From assembly GCA_028565715.1 (NCBI GenBank), contig JAOXYC010074450.1:1-14358 (forward strand): a stretch of DNA of 14,358 nucleotides. Reading direction: 5' to 3'. Position 1 is the stretch's first letter, and every line of letters starts with the position of its first letter. This stretch comes from Phoronis pallida (Eukaryota > Phoronida > Phoronidae). Positions 1-10,150 of the stretch are shown piece by piece. The translations under genes were made by a program, and so were the position numbers. Under the pieces are notes generated by a model. That model had not been told where the DNA came from. It ran no database searches and saw only the letters and a program-made list of their open reading frames with translations.

Positions 1-1183
1 TGATGAACAAAATAAAGTTATTGACAGCATTGCATGCTATTGTTTTTAGTTTAATATTAACACAAATAAAATGCCTGTCCATTCTACTAATTTGCATGGC
101 TCATGATACAACAAAACGCCAACGAACTGACCAGCAATCTGTGTCATCGCCGTTTTTGTCAACATTCTTGTTTTACTTAATTTCTTGGCAACTTTGGTTC
201 AACAAAACACTAAGCAAACAATAGCAAATTTAGAATTCAAAATAGTGCGGATACGGAGTTCGACGGCAACAGTTTTTAAAAAATCTTTTTAATTGTCCCT
301 AATTGGAACCCGGGATTGGAACATATCGCGTCTTCTTCCGAATTGAGAAGATTGAAGTTATGGCATTTTTTAAAAGATCTATTGAACGACTATCACCTGA
401 ACACCGGCCCATACATTGTTGTTAATAATATAAAATTGCCAGAGGTAATAAAAGAATCACTGATCTACAAAAAAACGAGGCACATTTTTTTTCATTAGCA
501 AAATATATTTAGTGGTTATTCAATGGCAAAGATCAAAGCATTCATCAACCTTAATGTGATTTTGTATAAACATGTACATGCTGTCGAAATAAATTAGAAT
601 CTGTAATTGAGTTAACAAGATCTACAGATGTGTTTCCTAAATTATCCCATTTATAATTCTCATTATCTCGGTTACAGCTGTTGAAAATGGAAACCAGACT
701 GTTTTTTATACTATGATTTATCTCCAAACTGCTGTGGATGAAACGGTCTTGCGTTGAAATAATTCACTTTTAGGTTAAACTGTTAATTGTATAAAATTCT
801 GATTTGTTGTTGCAGTAATCATGTTTTAATGTTCTCAGTTTGTATTTTGGCCAGAGTAAAAATCTTTCAAACTGATATGCAATAGCAATTTGTTTTGACG
901 AAACAATGAGGTTTTTTATAAGCGAACCAAAACTGCCAAACCTGCTTCGTTATAAAAATTGTCCAAATGACATTCGAGTTTCAAGCTTCCACCACTCAAA
1001 CAAGAGCAAAGCAAAGCGGCGGACTCACTAAGTCAAAAGGTGTTCACTAAAAATTATATTAACTCCCATTTTAATAGTTAAAACTAGCACGGCATGGCCC
1101 TGCGTTCGCGCCAAAAAACACTCACTTCATCCTTCTAACATAAATATAGTTTTCGTGACTGCATGTCAAATTTCATTATCCAG
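1..1183. other. Upstream or intronic AT-rich sequence, no convincing exon
   Basis: This stretch precedes the first clear kinase exon and is probably the 3' part of an intron, because that exon begins mid-domain with a partial codon. I looked for the kinase N-lobe (glycine loop, AxK lysine, alpha-C glutamate) and found none. The only notable reading frame is open from about 280 to 498 and is discussed separately. A TTCTAAC branch-point-like sequence at 1134-1140, about 45 bases before the AG at 1182-1183, supports an acceptor there. Confidence 0.5.
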
Positions 1184-1361
1184 AAATGAATTATCTATTT
1201 TTACCACCTTAACAATGAACAGCCTTACCGGTGACGCGTTGATCGACAAAGCGTTGAATGATGATCACTGGACCGAGAATGAGGTAGCCTTCTACATAAA
1301 GCAGTTAGCTGGAGCGATAGAGCACCTACACGAGAACAGAGTCCTTCACTTGGATATAAAG
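1184..1361 (+). CDS. OBSCN: Kinase 1 exon a: hinge to catalytic loop (HLDIK)
   Basis: This exon of a muscle-type Ser/Thr kinase covers the end of strand beta-5, the hinge, helices alpha-D and alpha-E, and the start of the catalytic loop. Visible residues include LTGDALIDKAL, TENEVAFYIKQLAGAIEHLH and VLHLDIK. The catalytic Asp is codon 1353-1355 and the catalytic-loop Lys is 1359-1361. HRD is replaced by HLD, as in obscurin, SPEG, twitchin and other titin-like kinases. The donor AAG|GTAAGT at 1361/1362 is strong and phase 0. The 5' end is uncertain. The acceptor CAG at 1181-1183 has a better branch point and pyrimidine context, whereas AACAG ending at 1222 would give a shorter exon from 1223. 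Both leave one base of a split codon. The first would include NELSIFTTLTMNS, while the second starts at LTGD, which aligns well with kinase hinges. The N-lobe must lie in upstream exons. Confidence 0.85.
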
Positions 1362-4300
1362 GTAAGTTGATTGGCACTCCTTTTCTTCTTATTTTTCTTC
1401 TCCATGGTACAGTGTATTTGACCTGTACGTGGTATATTTATTGGTGCACCTCTGGTGCCGGTCTGGTGATGACATTCAGATTTCAATACCATTTTGGTTG
1501 TTTACATCATGGTCCATAAGTGCTCCATGTTTAACAGTTGGAACCCCGGGTGACAGTTGTATAAAAGAGGAGAACCAATAAATCTTAGTCCCAAATGGGG
1601 ATAGTCGTGTCGACAATGGGGTTGGGTATCCCCCATCCCCTCCCCAACCATAAGACGCGGCTACCAGCGTGGGCGCTGTCAATATGTAAATGGGGCCCAC
1701 AGCAAAGCTACCTTTGGCAAAAAGATGTTACATCTGAGCGCTGTTAAAACGCTTTTTCGAAAATGTAAGACTAGCTAGACGGTGGAAAGCTATTAGTGCC
1801 TTCGCTGGGAAGACATCCCAAGAATCCATGTCATGAAAGTTGTCAGAGTCGGAATTTTCCCACGAGTCAACTTTTTGCCACACAGACAGAAATTCATAAC
1901 ACAAAAAATGGTCAAAAAACTCATAACTACAATTGCGGATTAATGCAATAAGCTAACGAAACACGATCAGGTTACATACATGGTTTATTGTTACATGTAA
2001 AAACTATTATAATTCCGCCGAGGGTATCGATTAAAATAATGAACTGAATGAACTTAAAAATTATTGGCGATTCATCACTTCAACAGGTAAAATCATTTTT
2101 CATAATTTATTTTTAAAAATAACTTTCCCACTTTTGGGTGGAGAGTGAAAATGTCAAAATTTGAGTACAGAATTAGCAGTTGCATTGTGTATCGGCATCG
2201 ATTTTTGTTCGCACCGAGGTCACGTAAGAAATGTTTTGATTTTTACGGTTAAAAATATATTTGTAAACTTGATTAATGCGTGAACAGTTTCGATTTTTTT
2301 TTCATCATGACAAAATCCCCTGATTGTTGGCAGCTGATGTATAAGTTGATGGTAATGAATGTACATTTCGAGTAGATTTTTTCAGTGTGGATGTTTTTTA
2401 TTTGTTATGATTAGGGTATTTTAATTCTGAAATATTTATATAACAGCGCTGTTTCTCATTAAAATGCACACGAAATGATTAATGTTACTATGATTGCTTT
2501 TAGTGTAGAGAAATCAAATTGAACTACACAACACTATTATATTTAGATTCATTTTAAAATCCCTGTAAAAGGCTGCATAATATACTTTCATTTACCCCAC
2601 CTTCTTGTAAACGTGTCTACGTTTAAAAAATGTTAAGGTTATTTTCGTACTGGGTTTTGTACTTTTGCACTATAAATAAATCAACGCTCAGATCAGGTAG
2701 AAATCGGTCACCTGTTCAGGGTTATTTATGTTGTTTAGAAAATTGAAAACACACACATTGTTTCGTTTGTATTCAGTTATGAAACTTAAACGTGTCCGCG
2801 GGGCAAGTCTGGGGAAAGTCGGGTTACGCCATAACCTGACACATTCGACATCTGATAAATAAACTTGAACCTTTATTCGAGTTACCTAAATTGTCTCACT
2901 GAGAATTGTTTGGCTTGTTTTTTTTTTCTTTTTAATTTCAATTTAAATAAGATTGGTTTTCTTTAGGTGGATGAATCGATCACCATGCGAAAATCATCTA
3001 AATCTGGTGACATTTATCATTACACTACTTGTATTCTCTCAGTGTGCATGGTAATCATTTGATAAGTTTGATGAAATGAACTTGAATAAGTGGTTCCAAT
3101 TCATATTCAGTGAGACGACTACCACACGCGGTCAGGGATCCAAATCCCGGGATCCAAATATCGAAATCATTTTCTTTTTTGGCTATAAATCCAAATTTAA
3201 TTTATTTCGACTTGGACTTTTGAAAGCCTCTGTAGCCGAGCTAATCGGATGGCCATAAACAACATTGAGTCGGGCGTTGAGCCACCTGAATTCTTGCATT
3301 CCGACTCCATTGTCAAACATTTAGGCTAAGTCAACACATCATTCATCGTTTATTTGAATATTAAACATAAAATACAATAACTCTCTTATGAACTTAATCA
3401 TGCTTGGCCCCGAAAATAAACTCATGAACACACAGCATAGTGGTAAATGTGAGATTAAAAACCAAAACAAACACTATGTGAAATTGAGCCGCGGTTAACG
3501 GTTGTGAATGATGTGAGAGCAGGTAGGGTAGGATGTTCCTTTTGCGTTTCAGAACTTACATTGATATATCTTTAGCAAAATGAGGAAGATGTTATTTCTA
3601 TTAAGGGTTCCTTATAGATGGATTTTTTCCGTGTTTTCTTTCCGAGGTTTTTTCTTTTGGTATTGACGGCTGATTACGCAAAGTTTGACGACGCTGTCGT
3701 CTACAATTTGTAAATTGAAGTTGCTGAATCATCTGCCATGCCATGCCAAAGGAAGGTTTTATATTGTAGTCATTGTCCCCTCTGAAATATTTTTAAAATC
3801 CATAGAATATCTTTGAAATTTTTCGAGAACTTTTCAAAGTAGGCTACTGAGCTGGAACTGAGCTGTGGTTGCCCCCGGGCCTGGATAGGAGTGAATAAAA
3901 CATGTAAGTGGTCGTCTGTGACGGCTAAATATTTATGGGCAACGAAGGGAACTTCCAGCCGAATCCCAGGGAAACCTGGTGGCTGAATTTCTTTAAAATT
4001 CAGTGAAAGTTCCGCTTTTGATTTGAATTAATACTGGTAGTTTATACAAATTTGCAAATTCTAGTCTCGTACCATATAGCTTTTTTATAATTTTCTTCGA
4101 TTCATAACCAGATTTGTATAGAATCTGTGTTGAAGCGGTCCGGCACTTGCTACTGATATTTGGTGCCATTGCGGGTGTGAAATAAGTCCTCATGAAGCGT
4201 GGTGCTTTCAAATATGTATTGGTGTATCAATTTCAGAGGGTGCGAAGGATACATTATAATACATGTTTTACGGGACTCTATAGGCATCAAGTTCTGATTA

Positions 4301-4478
4301 TTTGATTTCAAGTGCTATTAATCATAGCAACGCGTGTCATTGACTGTGATAGCAATTTTATTTGATTTTGACACATTGTATTGCCACTGATATGTACAAT
4401 CTCAAATATACATGAACAGACATCCCGACAAATATATGAGAACTACTGGTGGTCACAACTCGAACTGCATGTTTTTGC

Positions 4479-4585
4479 ATTTCAAGATTTGAATTCCAAA
4501 AAAAATTTCCAAATATATTTTTAGCTGGGATCCCTACATTAAACATATTTGGCAATTTTCTTGTTTGGAATTCAAATCTTGAAAT
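4479..4585. repeat. Inverted repeat with perfect 22 bp arms
   Basis: ATTTCAAGATTTGAATTCCA begins at 4479, and its reverse complement ends at 4585. The outer 22 bases of each arm (4479-4500 and 4564-4585) pair perfectly. Pairing resumes further in, CCAAATAT near 4509 against ATATTTGG at 4545-4552. This makes a foldback of about 107 bp with a roughly 27-base central loop. It may be a fragment of a MITE-like or foldback element, but I see no target-site duplication or transposase. It lies deep in the large intron. Confidence 0.8.
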
Positions 4586-4594
4586 TATTTGAGA

Positions 4595-4617
4595 AAACAC
4601 ATTTTTCCAATGTGTTT
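4595..4617. repeat. Small hairpin with 8 bp stem
   Basis: AAACACAT at 4595-4602 pairs with ATGTGTTT at 4610-4617 around a 7-base loop. It lies ten bases after the larger inverted repeat. It may belong to the same element or be chance in AT-rich DNA. Confidence 0.4.
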
Positions 4618-5696
4618 AGCTAGATGAATTTCGTGCCAATGACATCACAGAATTGGATCAATATAATCGAAAATACTTTTTTCAAAATTTTTTTTCTAGC
4701 ATAATCATAGCACCGTACCCCATCCTAGAAAACATTCCAAAATAGTTGCAAATACCTTTAACATGGAATTGGCGGGGCGGGAGTGTTCAAATCTTAGATT
4801 GGAATCGTTCGCTATTACACGGCCTCTTTGACGTAATCATTCGCAACCGACTGGATCAGAAATGTCGGTGCATATGTAGGCCCTAATCTGTCTGTTATTT
4901 TAGAAAAAGTCTCTACCGTGGTGGCTAACTCATACTCGGCTTGTCTTTCTTGAATGTCAGAAACATTCTTAGAATAAATTCATAGTTAGACAAATCGCTC
5001 GTTCACATATTTGAATTTCAAATTTGATCAGTCAGTTCCGAATCTTTTCAAAATTTATCACTTTCGGCCAGAAAAAGCATAGGTCCTACGATAAGTGCTT
5101 TTTGTTTCCGTTGCGTGTTTCAATTTCAAATAACTACATTCCTTTGTAATTTCAATCGGCTGTTTTTATGAACTGGCACACACTGGCATATCGTAATTCA
5201 ATTTTACTACAGATAATTCTTGACAAACAGAGGATGAGTTTTAATGCATATTTGAGTGCTCATTATTTGCATTGTTATCGGGATGCAATTTTAAAAATCT
5301 CTATCTGTCAAATGTGCACAGTTTATGCGTTGAAGCGAGCTTTCATGCAAATAACACATGAACGGCGCGGCGCCATCGGCGGTATTACTATTTGTTTAGC
5401 CTGTTCCAGATACGTTTTTTAAAGATCGGATCAATATAATTTAATTCATACTTGATTTAACATCATGATTCTTTTGTTTACATTTCACAAGTTGAAGTAA
5501 TCACTTGATTTGATAGCGAACATATCGAACTCCTCTTTCAGCCTTCATCCTTTCCATGATACTGTCAATGTTTACATATCCTTGTTTATCAGTTTATAGG
5601 GCGTGCGGCATAGTGAAAACCCCATAGATGTTCAACAAGGTTTAAATTTTATCGGAAATGTCCACTTTTAAAGTTGTTTCGTTTCGTTTATTCTAG

Positions 5697-5896
5697 CCGG
5701 AAAACCTACTGTTAACTCGCCCGGGATCTACAACTTTGAAGTTGATTGACTTCGGAAACGCGAGACGGTTCACACCAAAGGAACCAGTTCACGTTACCTA
5801 CGGAAATCCGGAGTTTGTTGCACCAGAAATCATCGAGAGTCAGAAGGCGACCCCTGCCTCCGACTTGTGGAGTTTTGGCGTCGTCGTCCACGTCCT
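5697..5896 (+). CDS. OBSCN: Kinase 1 exon b: PEN, DFG, activation segment, APE, helix F
   Basis: This 200-base exon continues directly from HLDIK with PENLLL, so the catalytic loop reads HLDIKPEN. The metal-binding DFG is at 5748-5756 in LKLIDFGNARR. The activation and P+1 segment reads HVTYGNPEFVAPE, with APE at 5820-5828. Helix F follows as ASDLWSFGVVVHVL, holding the structural Asp and Trp. All catalytic residues of the C-lobe are present, so this half of the domain looks competent for catalysis. The acceptor is TTCTAG at 5691-5696. The donor CCT|GTAAGTT at 5896/5897 leaves two bases (CT), phase 2, which join an A in the next exon to make Leu. The pattern DFGNAR with YGNPEF is typical of obscurin/SPEG-type kinases, though the exact paralogue cannot be fixed from the window alone. 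Confidence 0.93.
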
Positions 5897-7306
5897 GTAA
5901 GTTAACTTTCAGTTTTTGTTCGTTAGTAAATTTGACTTAATTTAGGGCATATCACTCGATATTCTTAAATTCAAAAGTATCCTCTATCATTCAAACTTAT
6001 ACACCGCTACTTACGAAGGTAGATTTTTTCAATTATTGAAATAAGACGTTTTCATCCGTTTCTTTTACACAGTTTAATAATTTTTCGTTGCCAACACAAC
6101 GCTGATACGTTACAGTTGATCTCAGTTATCTTGACTTCCAGTCAAGATATCTCATCAAGTCACATAGGCCACCTGTATAGAGATTTCAGGAAGAAACGAA
6201 GGTATTTATATGCTCAGATGGATGTAAGGATGCAATTTGTAACATGAAAAGTCCAACACAATTGGCATCATTCAATAGTTGATAATTTCACATTCCTAAG
6301 TAGCGATGTATACCTTTAATTTCTTGACATTTTTTGCTAGCTTAGTTTGTTAATGCTTTTGGTGCCTGTTTCCATTTTGATTCCTTCCTCGTTACAAGAT
6401 CCTTGTGGTTACAGTAAATTATTGACATTTTGGAACTTAAAACCTTGTCTACATATATGAATTATCTCAGTTCATACAGTTAAATGATAACGGTGTGTTT
6501 GCAGGCAATGAAAGTGAAAATAATTTCTCAGTAATCAGTTTCGTTGCACGGGATGCAAATAACAAACACTCGTTTGTGACCACTGCAGGGTTCTTTTCAT
6601 TATGAGGAAAGGTATCAATACAACATAACACTCGACACCACCTGGCGCACGTGCAGCTGATTCCCGGGAGCTGATTCAAGTTTACCCTGTTGGGATTGAC
6701 ATGATTCAAGCCCTCATACCACTTCACAGCGTGATATTATGAATAACACAAATAACACGCGCTAGTGAAATGATAACATGAAAATTGAATCAATAACAAC
6801 TGATGCGTGTTAGTCGAGAGCTTTTCGGTTTCAGCGAAGGTATCAATTTTTAACAAGCGGACTTTTCAGAGTGGTTCGTGGTTTTAATTACTAAATTGAT
6901 TCACTGGAATCGGTAGCATATGCGACAAACGCGTCATCGAAATCGGTAGCGACAGACGTGCGCTCGTGCGTAACTTATGTGATAAGCACGTCAAATCTCC
7001 TCTAGTAGTGAAATCTTAATTATATCAGGTAATCACTTCGGAAGCCAAATATACAGATATAGAGTTCAGTTGCTAAATCGGCCGGGGTATCAGAGTCTTT
7101 GTTGGTTGTTGCCTTAAGGTCGTTCATTCACTTTGACACTTAGTGTTATATTTCCTATAGCCTCCGAGACTCGCCCCCATTTCAATACGTGATTGTCGGA
7201 TGAACAAACACGTTAGTAGTTGAAGCTGCGGGTGATGTTACACATTGTATGCAGAGCGGGTTATATTATTACTGAAGATTAATTTTACCACTTACGCATA
7301 TTGCAG
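5897..7306. other. Intron of about 1.4 kb, phase 2
   Basis: It runs from GTAAGTT to a tract ending TATTGCAG. I see no coding exon inside. It contains a perfect 10 bp stem hairpin at 6127-6149. The minus-strand open frame around 6467-6727 has no recognisable domain. Confidence 0.85.
6127..6149. repeat. Perfect hairpin, 10 bp stem with 3-base loop
   Basis: TATCTTGACT at 6127-6136 pairs fully with AGTCAAGATA at 6140-6149 across the loop TCC. It is intronic. Function is unknown and a chance palindrome is possible. Confidence 0.6.
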
Positions 7307-7453
7307 ACTCACGGGTGTCTCGCCTTTCTTGGGATCGACCCAGACTGAGACGCTTCAGAACGTGCTCAAAGGAGAGTTCAACCACGAGCCGTTGGATACT
7401 TTATCAGAGGATGCCAGAGACTTTGTGAAGGGACTCCTACGTGTTAACTCAAG
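7307..7453 (+). CDS. OBSCN: Kinase 1 exon c: helices F-G-H region
   Basis: This 147-base exon begins with one base completing the split Leu codon, giving the continuous reading HVLLTGVSPFLG across the splice. LTGVSPFLG is the classic kinase subdomain IX end, and the Phe-Leu-Gly turn is near-invariant in titin-like kinases. The rest, including TETLQNVLKGEF and LSEDARDFVKGLL, matches helices alpha-G and alpha-H. The acceptor is TTGCAG at 7301-7306. The donor TCAAG|GTAGGC at 7453/7454 is phase 2, leaving AG to join T in the next exon as Ser. The frame is fully open and both junctions restore conserved sequence, so the exon limits are secure. Confidence 0.94.
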
Positions 7454-7491
7454 GTAGGCCTAGCTACAGTGTAAATTTCGGATTATTCAGT

Positions 7492-7627
7492 GCTGATTCA
7501 TAAATGTAGTTTTGGACTTTATCTTCAACCAAGCGAGACTCTATAGTGTAGTGGTTAAAGCGCTATAAACCCGGCTTCCTAGTGCCTCGGATGAGCACGT
7601 CAATGGCGGTCCATGGTTGCTCTTGAA
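7492..7627 (+). mobile_element. tRNA-derived SINE-like copy 1, internally deleted
   Basis: This unit of about 136 bp starts GCTGATTCATAAATG and ends GGTTGCTCTTGAA. It matches the adjacent copy at both ends. It contains the box-A-like GTAGTGGTTAAAGCGCTA and the shared body GTGCCTCGGATGAGCACGTC. Relative to copy 2 it lacks the stretch carrying the box B promoter, so it is probably transcriptionally dead. The direct head-to-tail arrangement suggests tandem duplication or nested insertion rather than two independent insertions. Confidence 0.7.
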
Positions 7628-7806
7628 GCTGATTCATAGTTTTGGTCTTTATTTTCAACAGAGCGATTCTCTGTAATGTAGTGGTTAAAGCGGAAATGTT
7701 AAAGCGCTAGATTTTCAATCGGTTCGATTCCCAGGCTGTCAAAAGTGACCCGGCTTGCTGGTGCCTCGGATGAGCACGTCAATGGCGGTCCATGGTTGCT
7801 CTTGAT
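7628..7806 (+). mobile_element. tRNA-derived SINE-like copy 2 with intact box B
   Basis: This unit begins GCTGATTCATAGTTTTGG and has a tRNA-like head with TAGTGGTTAAAGCG at 7679-7692 (box A-like) and GGTTCGATTCC at 7721-7731, a perfect RNA polymerase III box B. A partial duplication of TTAAAGCG sits between the boxes. The body shared with copy 1 (GTGCCTCGGATGAGCACGTC onward) follows, so this is a tRNA head joined to an unrelated body. The 3' boundary is uncertain and may extend a few tens of bases beyond 7806. I could not find a tail repeat or target-site duplication. Confidence 0.72.
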
Positions 7807-9172
7807 GCGGCTTCGGCCTTTAGAGTAACCATTTTACCAAAAATTAACATGTATGTAACAGCTACGTATTGAGGTGCATCAGGATAAGTTTTGTTATTTG
7901 TAACTTGCCTACATTGTGGATTTGTTTGGTGAAAGGCCGTGCATTAAGCGGGTGCGAACTTGGGAGGGGATGGAAATCTGGGCTTGCCAAATTCCTGACT
8001 TGTCCACCGTACCTAAGACATATATCTTACTTTCTATACTATTTCTTTAAAACAAAAACCAATTTGGAACCTGGGGTAAAAGATGGAATTCGAACTTTTG
8101 TGATTCAACAGAAAATGGGTTTTAAAAAAAACCTTTTTCTGACAATCTTCACATTGTCGTCATTTTCAGTATTTATGATAGTTCCCCGATGATAGTTCAT
8201 AACCTACAGAAATAATGGCGGTAATTTACTTCTTAAGTGCTTCAATCAAGTGGTTGCAAATTACATCTTTATCCTTAATCATGAAAAGGTGATTGACTTC
8301 CACAATGGTAGGAAATTACGATCAAAACATATTTGCTCTCACGTTACCCATATATTCTCCCGACAATATATGTACATGCATGCCGGTTTGACTGAAAACA
8401 GTAAAATTGAATCGTTTATCATGTCGTGAGCAAAATGCAAAAAGAAAAACATTCGAACAACACAATTACTCAATGGCAACAAAGTATATGTAAACCTGCA
8501 TAAACTCAAAGTATGATGAAATTATGTTTTTTTATGAATGGCTAAGTATTATTGCTCGTAAGCTCTTGGCTGAAGAACAATTACGACTCAGTAAAGGTTT
8601 AATTTTCGACCTTAACTGTCGCGACATTTTCACCGGTTTCAACAAATTGATAATTTTCAATGTTTTTTTTCTCTTTAGTCTAATCCATTTCACGACTCAT
8701 AGGATAAATATTATTTAGCTTGATTAATAAACTCTAGGACAAATGACATATATTTATCCAGCTTAATTAACTTTCCGAGGTCTTGTGTGAAAAGGCGTAA
8801 TTGAAAAAAAGTCTATTAATTGTACATGTTATGTACGTTAGCCCACGTATCTTTTTAATTATGTATTGATTAGTGCCAACTAAAAGTGAGGAGATTTTAA
8901 TTGACTCAGAACTCACTACCTTTTCTTCTTCAAATGGTGTTTATGAAGTGCACCCGTTCCCAGCAGTGATTATATATACTTTACTTTAAATTTTTCAAGT
9001 GGTCTTTTGGTCGTAAAACTTCAATGAGTACAACACATAGTCTCAGGTGTGTTGATGAAAACACGTTACATCACGTCCGAGAGCCTTTTTGTTTTTATTC
9101 AAAATGTCCTGTTTATATTGCAACTAAATGCAGCCGCTATTTCTATTCAAAATACCCTTTCTTTTTTTCCAG

Positions 9173-9296
9173 TGAGAGGTTCACAATTAAGCAGTGTCTC
9201 AACCATCCGTGGTTAAAACTGGCCGAGAGTCACGAGCACGGAGCTCCATTAGCTCTAAACAGACTCTTAGAGTACACGACCAGACGAAGAGCTCAG
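9173..9296 (+). CDS. OBSCN: Kinase 1 exon d: end of catalytic domain (HPW helix)
   Basis: This 124-base exon starts with T, completing a Ser codon, and reads SERFTIKQCLNHPWLKLAES then HGAPLALNRLLEYTTRRRAQ. The Arg of ERFTI and the HPW motif mark subdomain XI, the end of the kinase fold. The following LNRLLEYTTRRR begins the C-terminal regulatory tail found in this family. The acceptor is TTTCCAG at 9166-9172. The donor CTCAG|GTGAGT at 9296/9297 is near consensus and phase 0. The next exon continues with RLERLVQTSPRRR, a natural extension of the basic helical tail. Confidence 0.94.
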
Positions 9297-9651
9297 GTGA
9301 GTGTTTACATGTAGTTTAACAAGTGTCATGTCTCAAGTGTACATAAGTGGACATCTGAGAAAAGCTTTCTGTTCTTCAAAACACCTTTGAAAATCTGCAT
9401 CATGTTTTTGTGCCACTTTAAGCAGTGTTTAGGCTTACGCCAGCTAATTATACCACATACCATGGTTACACAGATTTTGATATAAAATATACTATAAAAT
9501 TGTTTATTTTATTTTCAGTACCACATTAGGATTTTCTTTTTCATCAAATAGTTAATTCTTTTAAGAGTCTTTGATAGCCTGGTGAGATCACTTTTTATGT
9601 TTCAGTCGTAAAGTATATCAACAAATCAACATGTACTGCTTTCATTTCCAG
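9297..9651. other. Intron of 355 bases, phase 0
   Basis: It runs from GTGAGT to TTTCATTTCCAG. Nothing else was recognised in it. Confidence 0.9.
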
Positions 9652-10150
9652 CGACTCGAGAGGCTAGTTCAGACATCACCAAGGCGACGTGATCTCGCCA
9701 ACCTACTGAAATCTCCTGAGGAGACAGTCGAGACCACATCTGCTGAAGACTTCGCCCTCATCGAACCGGAGTATCCCATATCCGTTGAAGATCAGTCATG
9801 GATTGAGTGGCTATCGCGATACCAACAGGGTCCGGACACTTTCCTTATCCCTCTTACCGATCCGGATCTTCCGCTAAGGCTGAGATCTTACAGGCGGTTG
9901 GAAGGGAAGCCGTCCAGCGCCGACATCAAATTGTCTGAAGAGATTGAATGCGATATTGAATTCATTCGCTCTCGCACGATGAAGGAGAGGCACGTGCTGA
10001 CTGATTTTGATAGCAAGGATGTGCCGAAGTTGAAGCTGACGAAATCAGAGGCGGTTGCGGGATTAACTGCTATCGACAGCAAGCTCTTGACTATCAAACG
10101 GCAGCTGGAGCATGATGCCGAATCAAAGAAAGCCCTCAGAAAGGGAGAAG
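9652..10150 (+). CDS. OBSCN: Possible shorter form of the linker exon, spliced to Ig exon
   Basis: In the predicted long isoform the exon would end at an internal donor rather than at its stop codon. The best candidate by eye is GAAG|GTATTA at 10150/10151. It leaves one base of a codon (phase 1), exactly what the Ig exon at 12893 needs. The join makes GGC, reading KALRKGEG then ISPIFIEKL. This would leave 166 linker residues between the kinase tail and the Ig domain. Base composition becomes more AT-rich just after this point. The site is weak at positions +4 to +6, and another phase-1 candidate is TTG|GTAAAA near 10777. This is inference from frame and motif only. Confidence 0.4.

Larger units (their letters stand above)
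1362..5696. other. Intron of about 4.3 kb within the kinase catalytic loop
   Basis: This intron splits the catalytic loop exactly between HLDIK and PEN (phase 0). It opens with GTAAGT and closes with a pyrimidine-rich tract ending TTCTAG at 5691-5696. I found no exon inside it; the short open frames lack domain motifs or plausible splice contexts. It holds a locally GC-rich segment near 1540-1730 that includes a TATAAAAG string at 1560-1567, an isolated block near 2790-2880 ending in AATAAACTTGAACC, and the inverted repeat at 4479-4585. Confidence 0.8.
7454..9172. other. Intron of about 1.7 kb carrying a tandem SINE pair
   Basis: It runs from GTAGGC to a long pyrimidine tract ending TTTTTTTCCAG. 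Two SINE-like copies occupy roughly 7492-7806, beginning only 38 bases inside the intron. No other exon-like segment was found. The frame open at 7869-8192 has no domain-like content. Confidence 0.85.

Noticed and set aside
1476-1700. Minus-strand 74-residue open frame
   Set aside because: It covers the GC-rich repeat-like segment and encodes no recognisable motif.
2790-2880. A 3' gene end with AATAAA
   Set aside because: No coding sequence precedes it on either strand. It looks more like the tail of an old interspersed repeat, but evidence is too weak to annotate.
7679-7740. A functional tRNA gene
   Set aside because: Box A- and box B-like sequences are present, but the arms do not form a cloverleaf and the unit continues into a body shared with copy 1, so it is a tRNA-derived SINE.
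7869-8192. 107-residue open frame after the SINE pair
   Set aside because: Low-complexity hydrophobic and basic composition, no domain, no splice context; probably chance.
9631-9651. ATG at 9631 as the start of a separate 591-residue protein
   Set aside because: It lies in the intron's polypyrimidine tract. The acceptor at 9650-9651 joins in frame to the preceding kinase exon, whose tail continues naturally into this one.
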